The notes beneath the pieces are model-generated. The model had not been told where the DNA came from, searched no databases, and was given only the letters and a program-made list of their open reading frames with translations. The position numbers were made by a program, and so were the translations under genes. A DNA stretch of 64,000 bases, from contig NC_061816.1 of assembly GCF_021462225.1 (NCBI RefSeq), forward strand, positions 24,785,049-24,849,048. Reading direction: 5' to 3'. The stretch's first letter is position 1, and every line of letters starts with the position of its first letter. Origin of the DNA: Girardinichthys multiradiatus. Taxonomy: Eukaryota; Chordata; Actinopteri; Cyprinodontiformes; Goodeidae. Shown one piece after another: positions 54,199-64,000 of the stretch.

Positions 54199-54675
54199 AT
54201 GGAGAGCGTTGAGGGGGATGTATCAGCAAGCAGATTTTATGCACTCATTGGAGGGGCAACAGGTAGGCCTTGTGGCAGTGCTGATGACATAGCCCTCTAC
54301 TCTCTGCGTCAGCATCTATGTCAGCAACCAACAAGGAAAATCACATGTCGTAAATTATGTTGCATTTTAAGGGAGGAAAAAACAAACAGTTTTAGGCACA
54401 AAAGCACTATTTTAAACATGTTTGCATTGAAATGTCTAATTTATTGTGAAGGACCGGTAATTGAGCATAACTGTACATTATCAGACATGAATTCGCTCCC
54501 AGAAGCAACTCATAAAACTGAGCAAGCAAGCAAATGTTATTTAGCCTGTTTTACCTTTACTCAAGAAAATGATGAACCTATTAAAAGAGGGCATAGTAGT
54601 TTTGCACATTTAATTTTACATTTTAAACTGACGTCTAAAGTCAATCGGAGATTTTTGACAGATTGGCTGAAGTGA
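54199..54675 (+). CDS. Hypothetical 158-codon open frame
   Basis: The longest frame in the window without a recognised transposon relationship. No signal peptide, membrane span or motif was seen. Cysteines are frequent. No splice sites or promoter were identified, and a chance frame or an unrecognised repeat is likely. Confidence 0.15.
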   Translation: MESVEGDVSASRFYALIGGATGRPCGSADDIALYSLRQHLCQQPTRKITCRKLCCILREEKTNSFRHKSTILNMFALKCLIYCEGPVIEHNCTLSDMNSLPEATHKTEQASKCYLACFTFTQENDEPIKRGHSSFAHLILHFKLTSKVNRRFLTDWLK

Positions 54676-54699
54676 GGGTCCTGATTCAGAGATGCATTT

Positions 54700-55010
54700 G
54701 CTTGGCTAGAAGGACCAAGGAGTATGAACTTTAGATTCATTCAAACAAAGAAAGTTTAGTGATAAACCCATTTTGATGTCATTAATGCATGCTTGGATAG
54801 ATTATGTGTCTGAGTAGTTTGAGGACAAGGAGAAAAAGAACTGTAGATCATATGCATACAGATGGAAAGACATATTATGATGATTTATCACAGGACCTAA
54901 AGGCCTTTAGTATAAAGAGAAAAATACAGGACCAAGAATGGAACCTTGAGGCACACCGGAAGTCAGAGGGGCTGTTGAGGAAGAGACATCATAGATCAGG
55001 GTTAGTAAAT
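54700..55010 (-). pseudogene. LINE RT fragment (catalytic-region part)
   Basis: The minus strand from about 54962 reads S-G-V-P-Q-G-S-I-L-G-P, the RT motif before the catalytic box, then continues to a decayed Y-A-x-D-L-Q-F version of YADDTQL near 54850. Frames shift. L2/CR1-group LINE. Confidence 0.65.
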
Positions 55011-56998
55011 TAATACGGTAAAAGTTACATTTGCCTTTAACCTGGTATAATTATGAATCCTTTTTTGGCAAATGGTGAGAAACTGTCTCAATACTCAAAG
55101 GAAATTATTGTTACAGTACTCTGGCACCATCCAAGAATTACATGCTTATTTCTGACGATCTGCATTAAGTGCTGTAATTAAGGATTTTTCAAACTTTTAT
55201 TTATAAGCTAATAACTTCTGTCAATCATTACCATATCTGATACCTGATCTCTGGGCTAGGTCTGGAAGGTATCTGTAGAATTTGGTCAAAATCCGATCAG
55301 CCATCAACGGGGTGTTGCTGATTCAATGCTTTAATTTGATGTGGTCGAACAAAGAGGAAACATGGCTTTGCAGCTTTTTTGAGTTTTTTAATTATGACAA
55401 GCAACTACCGCATTATACCGAAGACTGCAGGTAACCCTAACCCAGACCGCGATACTGAGATGCGCAATATAACTGCAGGGAAAATCTGACACCTTGACAG
55501 CCCAAACTGCCAGATATTTATTGTACTTTTTTTTATATATATTTAAACAAAATAACAATTAATGTGCTAAACTTACTGTGTATAATATCATGGTCATACT
55601 GCTGCTGATCTTCAATTGCTTGCAATATGGCAAGAGTTAATGCCATGTTGTGTGTAGGGGCAAACCTTTTGGCAAAACATAACAAAGACAATTAAAGAGA
55701 GAGGGAGTAGAATAATTTCACTATGCAAATAATGTGGAAAAAAAGGGTTTAATATCTAGGGTCCAAGATTAAAAGAATAATCATCATTAAAATTAGAATC
55801 CATAATTTAAATCAAATGTATAATGCAAGGTACAAATAAACTGAACTTCTTAAGAATTTAAGCACCTGAGTAGGATGACAGAGGCCCAAAGTTTACTTGC
55901 AGTTGGACACACTATTTTGCAGTGCTCTTGGAGGTCCAGAGTGAATGCATCATCAGCCAGATATTAGACAGTTGTTTTTTGGACAAACAGCTGATCACAG
56001 CTCAGTATTATTCACTGGTACTTAAATGTGGATAGGGTTTTAAGTGATTAACAGCCAGGAGGTCCTTAAACGAGTAGAGTGAGGGATAGTTCATTTTGAC
56101 AATTTTTTCTACTTCTTTTTTTCTCTGATTGTCCACACTGGTATAAGTCCACTGCATTTGACCCATACTTTGATGCTATTGGGGGAACCTGTAAAGAGCT
56201 ATATGGGCAAGCACATGAAGCAACATTATAAAGATAGTGTTGAGTTGTAACAGGAGGAGTACCCAAGTACAGGCAAAACCAGAACAATGAGGCAGAGACT
56301 GATGAAAAGTTTAAGTGAAGTTTATTTACAAAAGAAATGATGGAAGTTGATTTGTCCTGCAAGGGAATAGGAGGATGTTAAATGAATAATCCAAAGGAGT
56401 ATAAGTGAGTATGAAGAGGAGAATGTATCTTTCTTTCTTACAAGCTCTTGGGAGGGAGGTAAGCTCGGAGGAGGAGGCAAAGGATATCCAGAAGGTAAGT
56501 GATTCCGTTTTCGGGGTAAGTTTGTGTTCCGAGAGAGAGAGAGAGTGGCAGGACGGAGGATTGTTGACCTTCAGGTGAGAGTTTCCAGGAGAGTGAGTCC
56601 ACATCCAAGAGTCCTTAAGCTCCAGGAAAAAGTGAGTTCCAGACTTCACAAAGTGTCCTCAAGAAAACACAAGATTACTCAAGAATATCTCAAGGGTCGA
56701 TTGTTAGCTGTCTCATTCAGTACCAGTGTCACTGAATAATCCGGCAAGGAATGGATCACATCCAGGAGCATAAATGCCAACTGCACTCATTAGCAGGATC
56801 CAGGACAGGTGTGTGAAGAAGGCTCCGCCCCTGCCACTCTGACTCTGGAAGGTAAGGAAACAACAAACATGTCCTCCAACAGAACACAATCCTAACAGAT
56901 AGATATTGAGCCAGGCTAATGGTCAGAAACAAGTGCTGAGGGATTAACCTATTGTGCTTATTTTAGTGATGGGGAAACCAGAGAAAACCCACTCAAAC
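55011..56998. other. Unassigned stretch
   Basis: No gene recognised. Minus-strand frames at 56066-56362 and 56326-56649 and plus-strand 56524-56739 have no family resemblance. Confidence 0.4.
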
Positions 56999-58636
56999 AA
57001 TTCAATTCAATTTCAATTCAGTTTATTTATATAGCCCCAATTCACAACACATGTCGTCTCAAGGCACTTCACAATGTCAGGTACATACATTTCAATTAAT
57101 CCTAACCATTGAACAGTGCAGTCAGATTCAGTTATTTATTCAAACTGGATAAAATATTTTTCTATCTAAGGAAACCCAGCAGATTGCATCGAGTCGGAGA
57201 CTTGTAGCAGTCACTCCTCCTGGATGAGCATGTTGCGACAGTGGACAGTCACTGGCGTTGACTGTGAAGCAATCCCTCATACTGAGCATGCATGTAGCGA
57301 CAGTGGAGAGGAAAAATTCCCTTTTAACAGGAAGAAACCATCAGCAGAACCAGGCTCAGTGTGAGCGGCCACGACCGACTGGGAGTTTGAGAGAACAGAG
57401 CAGAGACACAGAGAGAACACAGAAGCTCTGATCCAGGAGTACTTTCTATGGGAAGGAAAAGTAAATGTTAATGGATGTAACTCCTTTAGTCGTTTCATCT
57501 AGAAAGAAAGAACAGATAAACTCTGAGCCAGTTTTCAAGGTTAGAGTCTGAAAGAGAGCATATAGAGTTAGTCACAGTAAAAGCTCAGTCAATTGCCATG
57601 TCTAGGAGAGAGAAAGGGTTAAACACTGAAAGACGGCCATGTGGATCATTGGTAGAAGGTTAGCATTAAGTTGTTCCTAGCAGAAGCTTGGACAATGTCT
57701 CTAGAAAGGTGTCACAGGTAGGTAGACACAGAGTCAGATCAGGTGTAGCTAGGAAGACAAAAGAGAGAGAACATAAAGGTAAAAGCTGAAATAACAGCAA
57801 ATAATGCAAAATTGGAGAGTAGTGTGAGAATGTAGCGAAGAGAATGAAAGTGGTCATTATGTGGACAGGACTAAAACTGGGAGCTGGTTCCAGAGGAGAG
57901 GAGCCTGATAACTAAAGTATCTGCCTCCCATTGTACTTTTAGAGACTCCAGGAACCATCAGTAAACCTGCAGTTTGAGAAAGAAGTGCTCTGTTAGGAAC
58001 ATATGGACCAATCAGATCTCTGATGTATGATGGAGCTAGATCATTAAGGGCTTTATATGTGAGGAGGAGAACTTTAAATTCTATTCTGGATTTAACAGGG
58101 AGCCAATGAAGGGAAGCTAAAATAGGAAAAATACGATCTCTCTTTTTAATTTTCATCAGAACTCTTGCTGCAGCATTTTTTGTGGACATCCTGATAGTAA
58201 AGAATTACAATAGTCCAGCCTTGAAGTAACAAATGAATGGACTAGTTTTTCAGTCACTCCTGGATAAGATATTTCTAATTTTGGCAATGTTCCAGACGTG
58301 AAAAAAGAAAATGCTAAAAACCTTTTTAATATGGGATTTAAATGACATGTCCTGGTCAAAAAAAACACCAAGGTTTTTTACTGTATTATCAGAGGTCAAT
58401 TTAATGCCATCAAGGTTAAGTGATTAACTAAGCAGTTTCTTTTTCAAATACTCCGGTGCAAAGATGACAACTTCTGTCTTGTCTGAATTTAGAAGCAGAA
58501 AATTTAAAGTCATCCAAGTTTTTATGTCTTCAAGACATGCTTGTAGTCTCTCTAACTGGTTGGGCTCATCAGGAATTATGGATAAGTAAAGCTGAGTATC
58601 ATCAGCATAACAGTGACAATTTATCCTATGCTGATA
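56999..58636 (-). pseudogene. L2-group LINE with RT catalytic box
   Basis: The reverse-strand 3' tail starts at 56999. The minus-strand coding part runs from about 58630 (Y-A-D-D-T-Q-L-Y-L-S near 58610-58580) through [29 protein letters not shown] (frame 58371-58156) and L-H-W-L-P-V-K-S-R-I-E-F (frame 58189-57857). Frameshifts near 58170 and elsewhere. Truncated at its 5' end by the ERV B leader at about 58637. Confidence 0.85.
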
Positions 58637-58639
58637 ATT

Positions 58640-58961
58640 TTACCTATTGTTACCAATAAGAACCTCCCTGTATTCCTTACAGGGTTAACTGGCCCTCAGT
58701 CAATGTCCTCCCTCTCCCAACTCTGGAACCTAATTAATTAGTTAGGAGATGATGGTCAATGTGTAATAAAATAATATATATTATCATTCAGAGGAACTTC
58801 TCACCCAGATATATTTGCAGATCTATGGTCCGGATCCAATCGGCCAGAAGCCGCAGGCAGGCACCAGGACTCCCCTCTGTTAAATGGAGGTGCACTGAGG
58901 ACACAGTCTTCAGGCTGGCCAGGCGTCCTTATCCTCTCCTGCGGATTCCTCTGGCACGTCG
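58640..58961 (-). mobile_element. B-family leader fragment
   Basis: Matches the B1 leader (about 27050-27386) and the B2 leader in orientation minus. It lies on the far side of the LTR from B3 env, so it belongs to a second, otherwise deleted element sharing that LTR. Its end joins L2 LINE sequence directly. Confidence 0.75.
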
Positions 58962-58980
58962 GATCCTGTTCGTGACGCCA
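58962..58980 (-). promoter_or_regulatory. Primer binding site, tRNA-Ser(CGA)
   Basis: Reverse complement reads TGGCGTCACGAACAGGATC, identical to B1. Confidence 0.75.
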
Positions 58981-58984
58981 AAAT

Positions 58985-59411
58985 TGTTGTGGATTTTCTT
59001 ATCAAAGTGGGAGAGAAGACAAGTCATTAACAAGAGAAAGACCGGACTTCGTCTTTATAAGTTTATTCAGAGGCATTCAGCATTTGAAGACTCTGTTACT
59101 GAGCAAGTCAGAGAAGCAGAGCCACAAACATAATTTTCAAACAGTATTTATAGCAGTATGAGGGTGTTATCTCAAATTAAAAGAGTTTAGAAATATGGTC
59201 CCCAGACCCTCCACGGTAAGAGGTAACAAAGTTATTTATGAAGGCACCCATCTACCCTCCCTTGAGATATAACACTTCAGGGAGTATTAACCATAAAACT
59301 CTCCAGCATTTGAATTTAGAGTCCATCTCCACTGAGTAATAAAACACAGAGGTCAGAGGAGAGAGGTGAAAGGAAGACCAGAGCACTTTAAAAAATAATT
59401 TTCCCTTAACA
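58985..59411 (-). mobile_element. ERV B3 LTR (427 bp), env on one side and leader on the other
   Basis: Minus-strand ends TGTTAAGG...CCACAACA. The env end and a purine-rich stretch lie on its right, and the primer site and leader on its left, so it serves as both a 3' LTR and a 5' LTR. No flanking duplication can be expected. Confidence 0.8.
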
Positions 59412-59710
59412 CTCCTTTCTTCTGATTACAAGATAATCACATAACTAAAGGAAAATTCTACAAAACCATCACCCAGGATAATAATCAAAGTAAAACTAAA
59501 AAAGAATATACAACAAATACACGTGTTATTTTTATGGTCTTTCTCTAAGATCTAATTTTCTCAAATTACTAGCAAAACAAAACGCTAAAATAATAAGGAT
59601 AGCAACACTTTAAAAGAATAAATCTCCAAATCTCTATATATACTACTAGAATGCTGAACATCAGTATTAACTCCCCAAACAGTTTAGAGTTATTACATCA
59701 TTATAGCATC

Positions 59711-60935
59711 TTAAGCAATATAAAATCCATCGTCATCCATACCATCTGTTATCTCAAATGCAGAATCACCATAGTCATTACAAACAGAAATTAAGTCTAC
59801 ATCCATATCAACTTTCAGCATGGAAACCTTAATCAGTCTCATTACCATTCCTTTAACCATTGGAATAATCCAACATGAAAGAAACATCAAAATCAAAAAT
59901 AAAATAATTACTCCAATCTTTATTAACCAGGATGTCCAACCATCAGTAATGAACCAGGACCAAGGATTCCAAGAGGAACCCATATTTTCTTTCTGTTGAG
60001 TTGTAAGCAACTCCTGTAATTTATCATGGATACTTGTCATGTTGTTAGACACATCAGGAATAAAAGTGCAACATTGTTCCCCAATTAAATGACAAACACC
60101 ACCCCTCTCAGCTAACAGGTAATCCAAAGCCATCCTGTTTTGCAAACTCATAGTTCTTATAGCCTGCTGCTCCTTGGTCAGAACAGTGAAACCTTCCTCA
60201 GTTAAAGCAGGAAGATTTTCTAAATCAACTGACAACTCATTAATCCTATGGGCTGCATTAGCAGCACCATAACTAGGAATAAGTGTACCCAAAATCCCTT
60301 TCCAATATGAAATCCTAGCTCTCTTTTGCCGTTTGAGCATTGTCTTCCTCTCTAATAATGGGGTGATTGAATCATAAGTAGTGACTGTAGGTAGTAAATG
60401 AGCTAAATAACATACTCCAGACCAATTAGCAGGCAGATACAGATATGATCTATTTTCACACATCCAAACCATGTTCTTAGGACATGAGTACCCATCTCTA
60501 CTAGGAAAAGTAATAAGGACCCTGGTTAATTTACCTGCCTGGCCATACAATTTACTTCCATTTGGTAAGGCTGTCAGATTAAGAGTTAACACAAAGGGCT
60601 CTGGGGCCGAAGATCCTGAAATGGTATAAGGATCAGTTCTGATAGGACATGGCCCAGATGTATTTCTGTGGGTTAAAGCACATGAAACAGGTATAATAGT
60701 TTTGCAACCCTCTGACCTATACAAATATCTGGATCCCTTATCGGATTCCTATTACCCCAAGATCTATAAAGAGTTCCTGTATTAGCACATGTTAAATTAG
60801 TCTCACTAGAAAATCTACTTACATTTCTGCTTTCCCTTACAGTATAATTCCTCAACCAAGGAAAAAAACCCTCCACCAGCCAGTTATCTTAAAAGAAAGT
60901 AGCTAGAGTATAAGCAGTATCAATAGGAACAGATA
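59711..60935 (-). pseudogene. ERV B3 env, SU C-terminus and complete TM (337-codon frame)
   Basis: The 337-codon frame (60724-59711) has the surface-subunit end, a basic cleavage motif (K-R-Q-K-R) at residues 131-135, a following hydrophobic stretch, the conserved Q-N-R-M-A-L-D-Y-L-L-A-E-R-G segment (195-208), a C-X6-C-C motif (211-219), a membrane span at about 267-290 and a 48-residue tail ending in an acidic stretch. It is a gamma-type envelope TM subunit. A frameshift near 60700 separates it from upstream SU (frame 60876-60673). The Tc1 element at 60936 splits the gene further. Upstream decay makes the whole gene a pseudogene, although TM itself is open. Confidence 0.88.
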
Positions 60936-61141
60936 CAGGTCCTTCTCAAAAAATTAGCATATTGTGATAAAGTTCATTATTTTCTATAATGTAATGATGA
61001 AAATTTAATATTCATATATTTTAGATTCATTGCACACTAACTGAAATATTTCAGGTCTTTCATTGTCTTAATATGGATGATTTTGGCATACAGCTCATGA
61101 AAACCCAAAATTCCTATCTCACAAAATTAGCATATTTCATC

Positions 61142-61490
61142 CGACTGTTGTGGAATTTTCTTATCAAAGTGGGTAGAAGTTGACTCATAACAAGAGAAAA
61201 TCCGGACTTTGTCTCAATAAGTTTTATTCAAAGGCATTCAGCGTTTGAAGACCCTGACACTGAGGTTAGTCAGTGAAACAGAGCCCTGATCAACATTTAC
61301 ACACAGTATTTATACCAGAACATGACAGTGTTATCTCAACTTCAAAGAGTCTGTGTTTTACGACCCCAGACCCTTCTTGGGTTCAGAGGTGACTAGGTTA
61401 CCTAGGAACAACCATCTACTCTCCTGGAGTGAGGTAAACCAAAGGTCATACACTGTGGAATGCTTACTGCAAGAATTTCCATCACACGAC
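61142..61490 (-). mobile_element. Solo LTR of the B2-type subfamily inside the Tc1 element
   Basis: LTR at 61146-61486 (341 bp), minus orientation, flanked by CGAC at 61142-61145 and 61487-61490. Its U3 resembles B2 rather than B1. It lies between the Tc1 terminal repeat and the transposase, so it is the youngest of three nested insertions. Confidence 0.85.
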
Positions 61491-61557
61491 CAATAAAAGA
61501 AAAGTGTTTTTAATACAAAAAACGTCAACCTTGAAATAATCATGTACAGTTATGCAC

Positions 61558-62512
61558 TCAATACTTGGTCGGGAACCCTTTGGCAGAAATAACTGCTTCA
61601 ATGCGGCGTGGCATGGAGGCAATCAGCCTGTGGCACTGCTGAGGTCTTATGGAGGCCCAGGATGCTTCGATAGCGGCCTTTAGCTCATCCAGAGTGTTGG
61701 GTCTTGAGTCTCTCAACGTTCTCTTCACAATATCCCACAGATACTCTATGGGGTTCATGTCAGGAGAGTTGGCAGGCCAATTGAGCACAGTGATACCATG
61801 GTCAGTAAACCATTTACCAGTGGTTTTGGCACTGTGAGCAGGTGCCAGGTCGTGCTGAAAAATGAAATCTTCATCTCCATAAAGCTTTTCAGCAGATGGA
61901 AGCATGAAGTGCTCCAAAATCTCCTGATAGCTAGCTGCATTGACCCTGCCCTTGATAAAAAAAACAGTGGACCAACACCAGCAGCTGACACGGCACCCCA
62001 GACCATCACTGACTGTGGGTACTTGACACTGGACTTCTGGCATTTTGGCATTTCCTTCTCCCCAGTCTTCCTCCAGACTCTGGCACCTTGATTTCCGAAT
62101 GACATGCAGAATTTGCTTTCATCCGAAAAAAGTACTTTGGACCACTGAGCAAAAGTACAGTGCTGCTTCTCTGTAGCCCAGGTCTGGGGAATGCGCCACC
62201 TGTAGCCCATTTCCTGCACACGGTGGCTCTGGATGTTTCTACTCCAGACTCAGTCCACTGCTTCCGCAGGTCCCCCAAGGTCTGGAATCGGCCCTTCTCC
62301 ACAATCTTCCTCAGGGTCCGGTCACCTCTTCTAGTTGTGCAGCGTTTTCTGCCACACTTTTTCCTTCCCACAGACTTCCCACTGAGGTGCCTTGATACAG
62401 CACTCTGGGAACAGCCTATTCGTTCAGAAATTTCTTTCTGTGTCTTACCCTCTTGCTTGAGGGTGTCAATAGTGGCCTTCTGGACAGCAGTCAGGTCGGC
62501 AGTCTTACCCAT
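61558..62512 (-). pseudogene. Tc1-like transposase, two frameshifts from intact
   Basis: Starts at the ATG at 62512 (M-G-K-T-A-D-L). The first frame gives the bipartite DNA-binding region (Q-K-E-I-S-E-R-I-G-C-S-Q-S-A-V-S-R, and a basic G-R-K-K-C-G-R-K-R stretch). A shift near 62220 leads to the second frame with the first catalytic Asp (L-F-S-D-E-S-K-F). A shift near 61960 (at a run of eight T/A) leads to the third frame with the second Asp in Q-H-D-L-A-P-A-H and the Glu in M-N-P-I-E-Y-L-W, 34 residues apart. All catalytic residues are present. It ends K-G-F-P-T-K-Y, the normal end. Confidence 0.88.
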
Positions 62513-62840
62513 GATTGGGGTTTTGAGTGATGAACCAGGCTGGGAGTTTTAAAGGCCTCAGGAATCTTTTGCAGGTGTTTAGAGTTAACTCGTTGATTCA
62601 GATGATTAGGTTCATAGCTCGTTTAGAGACCCTTTTAATGATATGCTAATTTTGTGAGATAGGAATTTTGGGTTTTCATGAGCTGTATGCCAAAATCATC
62701 CGTATTAAGACAATAAAAGACCTGAAATATTTCAGTTAGTGTGCAATGAATCTAAAATATATGAATGTTACATTTTCATCATGACATTATGGAAAATAAT
62801 TAACTTTATCACAATATGCTAATTTTTTGAGAAGGACCTG

Positions 62841-63264
62841 AATAAAAACGGGTTGATCATTAATAGCATGTGGAATCAAACAACAAACATAGCAACTGTC
62901 ATTTCTTATCTTCCTCACAGTTTGATGCATCAGTTGCCACCAGACATTATCAGTATGATCATGGTAGTCAGAGAAGTGATGAATCTCTCTTCGGATCAGC
63001 TGATGAGTATTATTGGCGTAATTATTCAGATTAGTCACACATTGTCTTTGCTGTACCTTTTCCCAAATAAGTAATAAAAATACTTGCAATACCAATCACC
63101 AGCATCAAAACAGACCATCTTCCATACAGCTGCATCGTGACCTTGAAGTGGAATGTCCTTTCTTCTGGTAATGAAAGCAAACAGTAGTTTTTCTTCAAAG
63201 AAAACAAATCATAAACAAAACTTAAAAATCCTGCTGCCTCTCCTGAGTGACTTCTGCGCTTCAA
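62841..63264 (-). pseudogene. ERV B3 env, N-terminal part
   Basis: The minus-strand frame 63264-63031 includes a likely start Met near 63134 followed by a hydrophobic signal segment. It shifts near 63070 into 63095-62787 with R-R-E-I-H-H-F-S and the C-Y-V-C (CXXC) motif. It continues across the Tc1 element into 60935. Close to B1 20814-21330, including the same shift. Confidence 0.8.
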
Positions 63265-63317
63265 GCTGGCCTGTTACTAATCTGGTACAGGCGGGCAGTC
63301 GTTGGAAGCCAGCCCCT

Positions 63318-63569
63318 CTAGGCAGGACGTTCAGAACCAAGATGCTGCTCAGGTGGTGTTCTGGTGAACACCTTGCAGTGTGTCGCATGGACCCAGGTGT
63401 CCCGTCCCTGGACCTTCAAGGCAGTGTGAGTCACCAGCAGAATTTGAAAGGGACCTCTCCACCGTTTGTCTCTCCAGTGAGGTCTCCTGGTATCTCCAAT
63501 CAGCACCCATTGTCCTGGCTGGAACTGGTGCAGGGGTCTGTCAGCTACTGGGGGTAAGGCAGCTTTCAC
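63318..63569 (-). pseudogene. ERV B3 integrase C-terminal domain
   Basis: An 83-codon frame reads K-A-A-L-P-P, F-Q-P-G-Q-W-V-L-I, then W-R-G-P-F-Q-I-L-L and H-A-T-H-C-K, the integrase C-terminal barrel and the usual end of class I pol. The adjoining frame 63748-63566 supplies the end of the core (F-E-I-L-F-G-R). Confidence 0.8.
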
Positions 63570-64000
63570 CGTCTGATGGGAGAGAGAGAGAGAGAACGTG
63601 ACAGAACCTTACAATATTCCAACATGAAATGTTCAAATTGAGCAGTTGATAGTGTACTCGGTCTTCCACCTGTATTTGCAGGTCTCCCAAAAAGGATTTC
63701 GAAAGGAATCAAATAAGCTCTGGATCTATTTCTCATCTGCATATACATAAGAACCAGAGGGAGAGCTTTTGGCCAGGACGACCTTGTTTCTTCACAGCAT
63801 TAACCAATTTATTCTTTATTGTTCCATTTTCTCGTTCTACTGCTCCACCTGATTGTGGGTGGTAAGCACAATGTGTCTTCAAATGGAAACCTAGAAGCTT
63901 ACTAATGTCCTGCATAGCTTTGTTAACAAAATGTGTCCCGTTATCATTGGAAATCACCTCTGGGACCCCCCAATGGGGAAGAATCTCTGTCAACAAAGAT
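63570..64000 (-). pseudogene. ERV B3 integrase catalytic core, runs off the window
   Basis: Frame 63996-63733 has the second catalytic Asp in S-N-D-N-G-T-H-F and the Glu in A-V-E-R-E-N, with Y-H-P-Q-S-G-G before it. The first Asp, RT, protease, gag and 5' LTR would lie beyond 64000. A frameshift near 63740 links it to the C-terminal part. Confidence 0.85.

Larger units (their letters stand above)
60936..62840 (-). mobile_element. Tc1-like transposon, nearly complete, DD34E
   Basis: Terminal inverted repeats of about 200 bp (60936-61136 and 62640-62840) begin CAGGTCCTTCTC and differ at roughly eight positions. Each carries an inner and outer copy of aaattagcatat, the IR/DR layout. It sits next to a TA (60934-60935) within ERV B3 env. 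The right-hand TA is not clear. The element holds the transposase and a later solo LTR insertion. Confidence 0.88.

Noticed and set aside
62160..62552. 130-codon plus-strand frame
   Set aside because: It is the antisense of the Tc1 transposase start.

Overview
The window looks like gene-poor, transposon-packed DNA from a ray-finned fish, probably a percomorph teleost. The repeat types point there: teleost Tc1-like transposons, L2/CR1-group LINEs with fish-type 3' tails, a Gmr1-type Ty3/gypsy element and class I (gamma/epsilon-like) endogenous retroviruses (ERVs). I found no host gene I can name. All comparisons below were made by eye.

Layout. 1-3,660: old Tc1 pieces, a solo LTR with a 5-bp target duplication and a LINE tail. 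3,670-10,740: an L2 LINE split by ERV-1 (4,377-10,500; LTRs about 98% identical, pol core deleted). 10,780-12,344: a 32-bp minisatellite and LTR-like DNA. 12,345-18,543 (minus): a Gmr1-type element in the order gag-PR-IN-RT-RNaseH, broken by an LTR-like insert in RT and by a 1.7-kb TRIM-like retroelement with identical LTRs in gag. 18,578-20,330: a 20-bp minisatellite and unassigned DNA. 20,331-34,935: two related defective ERVs (B1 minus, B2 plus) facing each other around an L2 LINE, so they form a multi-kilobase inverted repeat. 34,936-43,184: LTR pieces, a GC-rich block, a CR1/Rex-like LINE, an 866-bp LTR with a strong hairpin, and LINE RT. 43,185-48,165: ERV A2, whose gag-pro-pol stays in one frame through several stops. 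48,170-58,636: Tc1 pieces, a MITE, a solo LTR, a possible exon and LINE pieces. 58,640-64,000 (minus): ERV B3, with a long env reading frame, an integrase that runs off the window, and a nearly complete Tc1 element in env that itself carries a solo LTR.

How the parts relate. The A family (A2, the TRIM and several LTRs) and ERV-1 have primer sites resembling tRNA-Tyr. The B family (B1, B2, B3) has primer sites matching tRNA-Ser(CGA). Several elements lack working enzymes yet have nearly identical LTRs, so they were probably copied by enzymes from other elements. The most unusual feature is an array of short hairpins in the 5' leader of the A family: the stem sequences differ while the loop stays close to G-C-C-R-N-A-A-G. 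The array is kept in the TRIM-like element, which has little beyond LTRs and leader, so it is a good candidate for an RNA signal used in packaging or dimerisation. ERV-1 has a different but comparable array.
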